Shown here: in pieces, positions 25,360-36,200 of the stretch
How the letters are laid out: each line of letters starts with the position of its first letter
Numbering within the stretch: the stretch's first letter is position 1
Origin: Pohlia nutans
Taxonomy: Eukaryota; Streptophyta; Bryopsida; Bryales; Mniaceae
Assembly (NCBI GenBank): GCA_022496805.1
Contig: CM040085.1
Location: 12,801,811-12,865,810, forward strand
Direction of reading: 5' to 3'
Length of the DNA: 64,000 nucleotides
Translations under genes and position numbers: made by a program
The notes under the pieces: generated by a model
The model's database searches: none
Told to the model about the DNA's origin: nothing
Seen by the model: only the letters and a program-made list of their open reading frames with translations

Positions 25360-27001
25360 ACACCTCAACGAGTATATCAATCTCGTCTCCTTGGATGGGT
25401 TTGTAACTGTACCAAATTGCCTAGTGCCAAGGTTGGCAGTGTTGAACATGAGTCTATGCAGTGGCCAGAGTTTCGTATAAAGTTGCAGGTGGACGTGAAG
25501 CCATCTAAGCTCAAATCCGGTGGAAGTGAAAGCTCATTACACTACAAGGAGAAGGTGTTGCTTTTCACTCTTTCTGTGAGTCAAATGGCGGTACTTTGCA
25601 CTCGCTAATTTGTTGATTGGACTTGGTGAGTACAATTTGTCACGTAGGACATGGATGTACAGTGAAAAGTGACAATGAACAGGATCCTTCGAACTGAGAA
25701 ACGACGCCTCAGCTTATAGTGCTGTCGTGTGAAAGCAAAATGTGCAGGATCTTTAACCTTTATAATATATGTTTTATTACCCTAACATTGGAGTATGGAA
25801 CCCTCTTCTTCATTCGTTGAAATGGTTGCCATAAGGTGGTTACCCCATTCCCAACTGAATAAGCTGATCTTGGATGGGAAAAGTAGCAAACCCAAAGGAC
25901 CAAATTTACACAGATGTGCCAAGTACATAAAAAACCAATGCAAGTGGTTTGAGAATTTTAGGAGTCATTCCAAATTAGTTATGAATTTCTGAATGAACAA
26001 AGGTGGCCTTTCCATTCCCAACACCTAGACTCCTCTATTTCCGCTGCTTCCTGCCCCATACTCCACCATGCATTGCCTATTTCCACCTGGGTATTTCCTA
26101 CTCCCATCTTCAAATTAGAATCAACCGTTTACCCCCATGCAGTCAACCATGTCCACTAAGCCACGGTCCCACTGCTTGTGACACTCATTTCCAACACCCC
26201 CCCCCCCCCCCCCTAAACTCTAAACCACCATCTGTCCAAAACTCAACCCATTTCCAATTGCCCATGAAGTGACATTGGTTTCTGAGTTTCCCACCGTGGG
26301 ATTTGGAGCCAAACTATAGGCGTTGGAATAAGGAGCCAGTTGGGAATGGGGTAATCACCTTAATATCCTTTTGAGCTGGCTACAAAAAGCTCAAGGCCTC
26401 ACATTAAATATGTCGTGATGGTTGATGAATTATCCAAGACACACAAAGTGTCTTTCCACTCCAGAAAAGTCTACTCGGTGTACAACAGTACAACTGCGAG
26501 TTGGAGAGGCAGTAAGCGTATTACCAGTTTTCCCAGAGTTTACCATCGCTCAGCTGTATGTGGTCGGTATATCTTCTTCGCTGACGTCTACATTTATTGT
26601 CTCTGTCGGTACAATGTGCAGAGGGACTCATGGGACAGACTTTTTGTATCCAAGATACTCACAAACTTTGATTACATTAGCCCGGAGAAGCAGTTTTGCC
26701 ATTCTTGGTGGGATTCTCTATACGATCATTCGTGGCACAAGTGATGGAATCGTCATGGCTTCAATTCATCTGCTAAAACTCCCACGTTCACATTTGAAAC
26801 AATTATTCTAGTTCCAAGTCTCTCTTAGCTCGTCTTTTTTGGTAGAGGCTTGTTGCAACTTGAATGCAACTTGAAACTTGCAGGGTAAGGGATTTGTTTG
26901 CTTGAGGGATTTGTCCGCATCTGGTCATTGTCTCCATTTTGATGTTTCGAGGGGAGATTGGCCAGAAAGTGATAAGTTCTCGGATCTTGGGGTCAAAGCA
27001 G
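25360..27001 (+). pseudogene. F-box/kelch-like gene relic, right outer arm
   Basis: Pieces: about 25400-25606 (EHESMQWPEFRIKLQVDVKP), about 26415-26744 (MMVDELSKTHKVSFHS, YHRSAVCGRYIFFADVY, YNVQRDSWDRLFVSK) and 26870-27001 (LHFDVSRGDWPESDKFSDLG). It is the inverted, diverged partner of 13842-15060. Frames are broken and MITE F (25834-26360) splits it. Homology to the left arm stops at GGGGTCAAAGCA (27001), where GT14-like sequence starts. Confidence 0.5.
25834..26360. mobile_element. MITE F, 527 bp, TA-flanked
   Basis: Terminal inverted repeats begin AGGTGGTTACCCCATTCCCA and, on the other side, AGGTGATTACCCCATTCCCA. TA lies outside both ends (25832-25833 and 26361-26362). The left outer arm has the uninterrupted sequence GCTATAATATCC at about 14573-14584. 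It contains an 18-base C run at about 26196-26213. A TAA target duplication is an alternative reading. Confidence 0.85.
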
Positions 27002-27002
27002 T

Positions 27003-28131
27003 TTAGGACCCGCTTTCCTGCGCTTGCTCGCGCACGCGGTTCTGGACCCGCGCTACCACAATGCCTGGTTTGTCGATGTGTGCGAATCCGCCATCCCCAT
27101 CCGCGGCTTCACCTTCACGTACCAGTACCTCATGACGAGAGCGGCTAGTTTTGTAGAGTCCTTCCACCCCGTCGCGCGCTACCACAAGTGGGAAACGCTT
27201 ACCCGAATTCATCAAGAAGGTACGTACGTCGGGCCACAGAGCTTGCAACGGTGTCAATTACTTGTACTCCCTCTGTCCCATAATATGCTTCCCGTTTCCC
27301 TTTTCAATTTGTCCCATAATAAGCTTCTTGTTTCTCTTTTCAATTTGTCCCATAATATTCTTCCTGATTGCTCAAAGCATGGTAGATTTTTCTGTTCCCG
27401 GTCCTGTAAGGTTCTCCTAGGTGCACATACAGCTACGGTGTCATGTTATCATTCGGCAGATGTGCAATACAGCGGAGGTTCTCATAGTTGCACATACCAT
27501 GGCTTGACAGTTGTCATCTTTCATGTTCTGTAACTGATAAAAAAAAAATTACGACTACAACATCAGAGTTAATTCTTCAATTTTCCGTGTACAGGAAGCT
27601 TATTATGGGACAGAGGGGTATTAAATTACTGAGTCTGCGTTGAATTTTCACATTTACTCGTCCCGGTGTACAAAGAATAATACGATTGCTTCGCCTTGGA
27701 ATGCAGGAGCTTCGGAAAGGGGAGCTTTGGATGGCGCTGCGGTGGTGATTCGAGACCGCGAGATTTACGGGGGGTTCCTGGCTAAGTGCAGGCAGGAGCG
27801 AATGTGCACGTGGGACGAGGAGTGCAGACGTTGTTGCATTTGCGAGAATGCGAGATGAGCGTGGGATTGCGAAGCGGACGGTGACGTATGTGAATTGGAA
27901 GCATCCCCACGGAGGCAGTCCCAAAGTGTTGCACTCGACAGCTGTGCGTGTGGTGAAGGAGCTGCGAGGGAGGAGCTGGGACGGCGATGGCGAGCGCCAT
28001 GATGCCGCGCGCGTTTGAGAACAGGACGTTTGCAGTGTGCGCACAATGGCGTGGCTCCCGCGCCCTGTTTTCTGTTTGCTAGGAAGTTCGCAGCCGGCGC
28101 AACCAGCGCGCTCATGGCGTTGTTGTCGCAC
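27003..28131 (+). pseudogene. Core-2/I-branching (GT14, DUF266-type) glycosyltransferase relic, truncated
   Basis: Plant GT14-like proteins are Golgi glycosyltransferases. Recognised blocks: 27026-27180 reads LLAHAVLDPRYHNAWFVDVC followed by ESAIPIRGFTFTYQYLM and SFVESF, the family's LLxxALLDP..ERFVLLSESCIPL region. A donor (AAG|GTACGT) is at 27219/27220. After a 480-bp intron come LRKGELWMAL (family RKGSQW), FLAKCRQERMCTWDEE (family CRPxCYxDEHY), KRTVTYVNWKHPHGGSPK (family NRTLTWVDW..GGPH) and APCFLFARKFAAGATSALMA before a stop at 28129-28131. These blocks lie in different frames, so at least two or three frameshifts have occurred. The N-terminal half is missing because the outer duplication arm ends at 27001. 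GC content is higher than in the neighbours. Confidence 0.72.
27267..27618. mobile_element. Stowaway-like MITE, 352 bp
   Basis: Ends read CTCCCTCTGTCCCATAATA and, inverted, CCCCTCTGTCCCATAATA, with TA outside both ends (27265-27266 and 27619-27620). This matches the well-known Stowaway (Tc1/mariner-type) terminal consensus of plants. TGTCCCATAATA-like units recur three times at the left end. It lies within the intron of the GT14 relic. Confidence 0.88.
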
Positions 28132-28675
28132 TAGTAGGAAATGTGTGGTTTTTCACTTACTATGAATGAAAAAGGAATGAAACCGCGCCAGACACATGGG
28201 TTGCTGGTGAGTGGTTTTGGTCACAAGAAGGCAGAAATAGGAGCATGATATTCAGCCACTGGTCACTGGTCCCACGAAATGAGGAATGAAAAATGATAGG
28301 TCTTCTACTAGTGTCTCTCCAATTGGGCTACTGACGGAAGGCGCTGCTTGTTGCTTGGAAATTAAATGAAATGCCGACTACTGTAATCGGAAGGCCGTCA
28401 GGGTTGGCAGCTCCTGCCGAATGTTTAATGTTTTTGTTGAATTAATGCGAATCTTCTTGAATATATCGTGGATATTTTCTAAGATTCACTTTTTCACCAG
28501 TGAAAATAGTTTTCTTTTGGAAAAATAAGTTCCTAAAAATTTGGGTGTATCTTTTTAGAATTATTTTTTTGCTGACCAGGTACAGTAGAGTGCAAGTCAA
28601 TTGACTACAGTCTCTGTTTTCATCTGGAATAAAAAGATGTAACGTTGAGATCTCTCGAGCCCGTGCGCCCGCCGG

Positions 28676-28990
28676 TCATCTTCTTGGTACCATCGGAAGC
28701 GCTCTATGAGGAGGGGTGCACTTAAGTGGTTTTGTTGCTTTTGTATGTACGGTGTGAGAGTTATGAATTTTTGAGTGATATTTGTCACCATAAATACAAT
28801 CAAATTATGAAAAATAGAATACAAGAGTTTTTTGATGTCATTCTTGGCATGGTCGGAAAGCTCTTAGCGAGTAGGGGTACACCAAAGTCGTTTTATAACT
28901 TTTAAATTTACGGTGTGAAAGTTATGGATTTTTAATAGAATTTTGTCACCATAAATTGAATTTAATTATGGACAAATTATTCTAAAAGGA
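28676..28990. repeat. Direct duplication, 160-bp period
   Basis: Two diverged copies share TCTTGGYAY.GTCGGAA, GGGGTRCAC, TACGGTGTGARAGTTATG and TTTGTCACCATAAAT in the same order, offset by 160 bp. Confidence 0.7.
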
Positions 28991-29097
28991 AAGAGTACAA
29001 AGAAAACAAAGAAAACAAACAAACTGCCTTCCTTAATGTATAGATAGCATTGATCACTTTCAAATTCACCTAGAAATATGACATTTTTTTAACAATA

Positions 29098-29269
29098 TTG
29101 AAGAACCTTGACCAGTTGAAAATTTGTAGCTTGTGATAGATTGAAGTTGGTTGAAATATCCTACGGTTGAATTGGGCAAAAGGGTTTTAGATCAAAAACT
29201 CTTTGTCTTTCTATGAGAAGGTGTACTTTGGAGTGTTTGGAGAGAAACATAGTTGTGGTCCTTTTTGGG
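29098..29269. mobile_element. Truncated family G TTAA-type element
   Basis: Matches the right part of 49820-50384: GAAGTTGGTTGAAATATCCT, TTAGATCAAAA, TTTGGAGTGTTTGGAGAGAA and GTTGTGGTCCTTT. TTAA follows at 29270-29273. The left half is absent. Confidence 0.7.
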
Positions 29270-30275
29270 TTAAACTTGAAATATCCCTACGAATGCATTC
29301 TTAGAACTTTATGAAACCTCAGTCCTGTTCAAAAAGTGAAAATTTCTGATACCTTTTACAGGGAGTTACCTACCTGGGTAAGAGTTTATCAAAAATTACA
29401 TGACTCAGGTGGATGGAAACGTAAAATCAAAATCAGGCCAAACTGAGAGACCAACTAATAGGCTACACCGCTACAGTGCATTATTGAAAACCTGACAGGT
29501 GTACTGCCACACTAATTATCTTTTCCCTGTTATTTGCTTTCAATATCCATTTTTGCAAGGTAACTTAGCACATCAAGACAATAGCAGAGTGTCTGTCACT
29601 CTATCATATCGTATCTCAAATCAAACTTTTCCTTCCTTTATGACATTTATGAGGAATCTCCTTTGTCTGTGTACCATTGCCAAATTTCCAATCCTACCCT
29701 GCCATAGTGATTGTATGATTGATTCCTTGGCATGTTCTGCACTCTGATATCTTCTCAATATGACTACCATTCTGTGATTGAAAGTACAATTATTCAGAAC
29801 TAGGGGATATAATGTCATGCTAAGCATTGATGTAAAATTAAACCATTCATATCATTTGAATAGAAAAAATAAATAAAAATGGAACAGGGGCTCTATTTCC
29901 TTATTCCCTGTTCAGCATGATTTTCAAGAAGTATTGAAGGAATACTTCAACCACTGAAGATGTATACATACCTTGAACATGTCTTCAAAATTGTATTGTG
30001 GTCAATGATGTAATTTTTAGTATCAACACATTAGAAGTTCCCCACAATGGCTAAGAGGCATCAGATTTGGCACTTGTAGGCACTGACCACATTAGGTTCA
30101 ACAATTTCTACAAGCATCGAAATCTTTCTCCCTCTGCTTGCTTTCATTTCGGCAACTTGATCTGCCATGAACAAGTTTACAGTGAAGCACTTCAAGCAGA
30201 AATGTAATCCGGTTACATCCATTATGTATAATCTGGATTTTAGAGCAGACTGTACTTAGAATCTGTTCAAAAGGA

Positions 30276-33200
30276 CTAAATAGAAATGAGATCAGGTTGT
30301 GCCTGCGATGCCGTGGCGAGACCAAAGAATCTCGAATTGGTGTTTTTCAGGAGCTCTTTAGGGCTGCCCTCTTCAACCTGTCATCACGTAGGAGTTGTAT
30401 CAGTATTAGTAAATTGGGAAGGAGATACAATTATCTTCAATTACCCAGTACTGTACAAAGTCCCAGAGTAGCGTTTCTCTAAAGCCGGCCTCTACCTCTG
30501 CTTAGTTCCAGAAGAACAAGCTCTGCAACTTCAAAAAAGATAATCGTGAACATCTAAAGAGATACGTACCACTCTTCCTTGCTCCATAATCATAACCCGA
30601 TGTAAGTCAATAATAGTAGAGATCCGATGCGCTATGATGATGACAGTCATGTTCGCACACTCTTTCGCCACTGTCTTCTTCAGCAATGCAGTAGTTTGAG
30701 GGTCCACATTTGCAGTGCATTCATCCAAGCACAATATCTGCAGGACATAGGAGAAGTCTATTAACCCCTAAAAGACCAAGAAGCCCAAATTGGGCCTCAT
30801 GTTTTTTATAGCAGTTTTGAATAGGTCCTATGTAGACTTCCTTTTATTCAATTTTTTTTTAATTTTTTATCAACACATGCAATGTTCTTCATTATTCCAG
30901 TGAAATAAAATCTGCTCCTATCTGAATTATGTTTTTCACAATAAGATCAATTGAATTTGTCATTTTGAAACTATGAATCCTTGGTCCTTTGAGGGTTAAT
31001 ACCTGCTAAGCTACTACGGGGAAACATCATAAGACATGCTCAACAAACGTTCTAATGGAAGAGCCAGTGATGACTTACGCGGGCAGTTCCCAAGAGAGAG
31101 CGAGCTAGACATAGAAGCTGTCTCTGCCCTTGCGAGAGGCTCTCTCCTCCCTCTCTCACAGTTCCACTCAATCCCCCCGCAGATGTCACCGCTTCCTTCA
31201 GGTGACACATCTCCAAAACTTCCCACAATTTGGAGTCGCTTGCACAGTTCATTGGGTCTAAATTATCCCTGCGCACATCATAAGCCAAAGAATTGTATCA
31301 AGTGTGACAGTATCTTGTTGCATATCTGCAGAACAGACGATTGCATGCTAGCAAGTTAAAAATACAGTGCTCACCAAGCGGAGTAATAACAAGCACATCG
31401 CTCTGAAATCATTTCATGCAGCTTGACCTCGACATTGAACTAAAAGCTTTGTTCTGGTTTCCTGCATAATTTTGCTGAAGCTTTACATTATGAAAAGTTA
31501 GATATTGAAAAATGCCGACCTTTTAAACACAAGAATCAATCTAGAAAATCGTATGCTTACCGAATACTTCCTCCGAAAAGGAAGGGACTCTGAGGAACGA
31601 CTGTGAGCCGGGATCGTAGGCGCTGAAGGGCAACGCGAGATGTATTGACTCCATCAATCACAATACTCCCTTCACTGATTGGTGTCAGACGGAAGAGGCT
31701 ATTGAGGATACTTGACTTTCCGGCTCCAGTTCTTCCAGCAATACCAATCTGCCACCCCAAACATAGCGCTCTTTCAGTTGAACCAATTGACATAATTTTT
31801 TGGGTGATTTCTAACACTGAACCAATTTGAATAACAGTTAAGCCACATGTAGAATCATGCAATACTTCGTTGGCTATGCAACAACTTCAAGGGAAACACC
31901 TAACGTCCATAGGATTGTATACGTTTACAACAACAGGGCATCCATCATCATATGGAATTGAGAAGAGAAAGTCCTAGAACTTAGGTAACTCATTCTCAAT
32001 AGTTGCAAACTCGAATGAAAGAGGTTGCTTACATGTTCGCATGGTCGAATGGAGAAGGAAACATCATTTAAGGCGGGTGGCAACCACGGATAGTAAAGCA
32101 AGCTAACATGGTTAAATTCCACAGCGCCTTCTGTTGGCCATCCCGGACTCACTTCCTGATGACCTTCGTCAGTTTCTCCCGCCACATCCATGTACTGCCA
32201 TGTTACCAAGAGCTCATTGTTACGAGAGATACACAGGGGTGTGCATCTTGGTTTACTACTGAATATTCTCATCAAATCATTTCTTCAAATCTCATGCTGC
32301 ACAAAGTTTGGGTCGCCTATTCTCTTCTGAGTATTTCGAAGAGCAGTATAGAACTGAACAACTAGGACTGTTGCGCAACTGTTTGTCGGATATTTGGATG
32401 ACATTAACGAAGTTAAAACCAGAGACAGCAATAGCCCACTAATGTAATCTTCAGGATAGAGTCGATGCACATGGTACATGATACCTGTTGCATGCGCTCA
32501 ACTGACACCATCTCTTGCTCAGTTTCAGTGAAAGTTGTCATAATAGAATTGAGAAGACCGATAATAGGCGTGGCATACGCCAAGCCAAGTCCCACCTATG
32601 ATCCATTCAGCATATAGATCAATTAGTAAATCTCACTGTGCTCAGTTTCCATTTGAACCAGCTCAAGGTCGACAGACTATGTAATACGTAAAACATTCAG
32701 TAATTTCACTGATATAACAGGTTTAAAATTTTCAAAAAGATGGCTTAGATGCAAATGAAAGAGCCAATATTATCAGGAAAAGAAGGTTATTGGTATGTAC
32801 CAAGCCGGCTGCTGCGGCTGCAAAATGAGCCTGAGCATAAATGTGGTTGGTAACAGCCATGATGCTTATGAAGGCAATAAGCACTGATGCTAGTATCTGC
32901 ACATAGTACATGCACAAATTGTTGATTCAAGCAGAAGACTAGTTGTTGCTCCAAGATATGAGTACTTACTCCTATTTCACTTGTTGAATGCTACTACAAC
33001 TTCAAATCACAACTGGCGCAAATCGAATGCCTGGAAGTAACAATCACACTTCTGGAAGCGAATGCACTTGTTCTTCCTATTGCTCTAGTAAAGGATGCCT
33101 TCTCTCTGCTCTCCCAGGTGTTTTGAGATAGAAGGCAGTTAACAAGGAAGACAAGGGGAACGAGTTTCTAGTCAACCTGAAGACGAAATGCTAGCCACAG

Positions 33201-36200
33201 GCCCGCAGCCAATTCTGTGTATGATGCCTGTTGCCGGTCTGCTACATTCTTCCAATTCTTGGCCGCAAATGCAGCCTGTTAACAGCGTCATATTCGTCAG
33301 CATTGGAAATTTGAAGAAAGGTAGACCTCAACTCAGAATAGTCAGTCGAGCAAACTAGAGTAAATTTCCACCAAAGAAAAAAAATTATTCATTGCTGACC
33401 AAACATGTGGACTAGTTGCAAGTATGCACGAAAACGAAAACCCAAACCCTCTCAGACACTACCAATATCTTTCTTTAAGTTAAGTTTCATAAGCCTCTGC
33501 AGAATTTCCAATCCAGGCTCTAACTTAAGTTATCAACGTCATGGACTTTAAATTGAACAGAAATGGAATCATGAGGCCACTCACCTGCGCTCCAAATGCT
33601 CGGATCGTTGCACAGCCTTCAAGCATTTCCGTGAAGGAAGTATACACTGGAGACCGGAAGATGCTCTGCAGTCTCCGCAGCTCACGAGAGGTTTCGCGAT
33701 AGTATCTCTGCAACGACGTGATAGGACTCAGAAAAGTAAGCCCATAATGTCCACATTTGCATGCAGGGAGCGCAGATTCATCATTAGTAAAGGAGTACCA
33801 TAAAAGGGAACAGAATACAGATAACGAAGAGGCCCTTCATCTACAAGAGTTCTCAAGTCTCGGGTTTTAAGTAGGACCATGCCAAGTTCAGAACACAAGA
33901 ATTACAAGGACACAAAGAGAGTCAAGAAAGTGTACTGAGTGTCGTGAACACTCCAAGACAGATTTTTCCAGAGCTATCACCTCAATACAAAACACTCCGA
34001 GAAAATGCAATGAAGATGGAAAGTATACCTGAAGGTTTAAGAGGAAATAACTAAGCAGCAGCATCATCACCAAAAGTGCTCTCTGCACCAAAATACAGCC
34101 AAAGTCAATTCATATCTAAAGATGCACTCAAATATGCCCCAGTAACAGCTAAACATATTGAAGCTTCCGTCTGGTCACATACACCAATTGCACCGATGAT
34201 CAATGAAGAGGGAGTTCCTTAGCATGGAAATGCTTTACCTCGATATAAAAGAGGACACAGCTGATCCCCATCAGAAGAAAGACCTGAGCAAGAAAAATGT
34301 TGGCTACGAACGGCAGGCTGTCATCTACGGAGAACTGGTCCGACGAAAACCTGCAGAATTATAAGAATAGATCAATATTCCAATTTAGCCATATCCTGCT
34401 CTACGACGCCTCAATTCAAACCTCACCTATCTTACACCACTGTTGGACTCATGTTTCAGGCGTCCAGCAAATTACTCGTAAAAGATCGGCTGGACAGTGA
34501 TTCACTCCAGAAGCGCTTACATGTAAAATTCCTTCTCTATCCTTTCACACTCTCGTCAGTTTGTTACTAAATTTTCTCTAATCATCGAGAGCGATCGACT
34601 CACTTACTACCTTCCACACGAGAACTTCGACGTTCAAATTTATGTTTAGATGGGGTTTCTGGTAATTTCACCTGTTTAGAATGCGACCACGGGGATTGCG
34701 ATCAAAGAAAGTAATGGGAGCTGATATCACTTTCTGCAAGAGGACATCGTGCATCTGATAAGCTGCACGGAGACCCCCATATGCAAATGAAAATGAGCGA
34801 GCAAAAGTGAAGATCGAATGAAGTCCACCCAACGCCAGCATCACTTTCTGTTCAAGATTCCAGAGCACAAATTATTAGTACAATCAGATGAAAGTAGGAA
34901 GAAGGAAACAATACAGACAAATTAGATCACTCATGCGGCACAAGGAGATAGTCTATATAGGGTGTGGAATTAACCACAACAGGGTAGAACAATGTGTCGG
35001 TTCTTGATTCATCACTCTAATGACTACAGGGCGACAACAGCATGTACCACATGAAATCTCTGAAATTCCATGCATAGACTCTAGATAAAGTTTAAATATA
35101 CTCTGCTATTGAGTACGTGATTCAAAGACGAGCCTTACAAGATAGAACGACGTTGAATGCAGAGCATCATCAACGTGATCGACCCAATAAGTGAGCCATA
35201 GATCACCTCCATTTTGTGTCGCTTGCATAAGCGTAGTACTCATTAATATGATGGCTATTAACCACCAACCTGTGAAAGCCCCATACGCGCTAAACTCCAC
35301 CACCCATGACAAAACAACCATATCTTAATACTTGCCGCATAACAAGTCTATCAATTTCGATAAAAACGGACTGCGTTTTTAAAATAGTAATACGTAGACT
35401 CATGCTTGAAATTTTTCCTTAGACCCATGGGTTGTCATTCCACTTAGATTTTTCTATCAATTCAACACAAAATCAAAACCCATTGCCGATAAAGAAATTG
35501 TTGCCAGACCCCAAAAACCATTGGTATTGGTGGTTAAGGGCTTTCAAATACATACGAAATCGGATAAGTCTAAGTCAATCCTTCCATCAGCAAACAGTGG
35601 CCACCTACCGGAACACGGATGCCTGCACTTGGCCCACTTCCCGAACTTCCTCCTCAACAAGTGCCACTGGTGGCACCACGCATGACACAGAGATCTCTCC
35701 CGGTTCCATGGCACAAATTCTGTCAGTCTTTTTATTCATGTGCAAATCCACATTGAGTGTCGACCCGTTGTCTATGAGCACGTAATTGTCCTTCACATCT
35801 TTGTCCAGGTTGATAGGTGTCGGTTCGGCAGAGAACAGGAAAGAGCTTGAAGCGTTCCGCTCGTTTTGTATGCCATCGATCATGCTACCTACTATCCACT
35901 GCTAAATGAGTTAAACATGAACTGACAGATTGAGTAATTCAACAATAGGTGTGGTCTAATTGGTTACGGTGGAACTTGCGATGAATAAGCACCACAAGAA
36001 AGGTAAAAAGATGTTGGTGAGAGTGAAGCGTCAGTAGCCTGGGTACCTTCTTTAGGTGCGACCTTCTCGAGGGTGTTTATTGAAGAGCTATCAGATTTTG
36101 ACAGACTTTGAGAAACGGGTAATATTCTCTCGTTTTTTGGCAACTCGTCGTCTAAAAATGACGAAGGCAAACCAGAGGCCTTTCCACAATACGTTATTCG

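Larger units (their letters stand above)
28132..30275. other. Spacer downstream of the ABCC gene
   Basis: No gene recognised. It contains a 160-bp direct duplication (28676-28990), a truncated family G element (29098-29269) and otherwise unstructured AT-rich sequence. The 3' end of the ABCC transcript probably lies in the last few hundred bases. Confidence 0.5.

Noticed and set aside
26196..26213. 18-base C run as a functional i-motif or G-quadruplex site
   Set aside because: It lies inside a MITE and is more simply a slippage-prone homopolymer.
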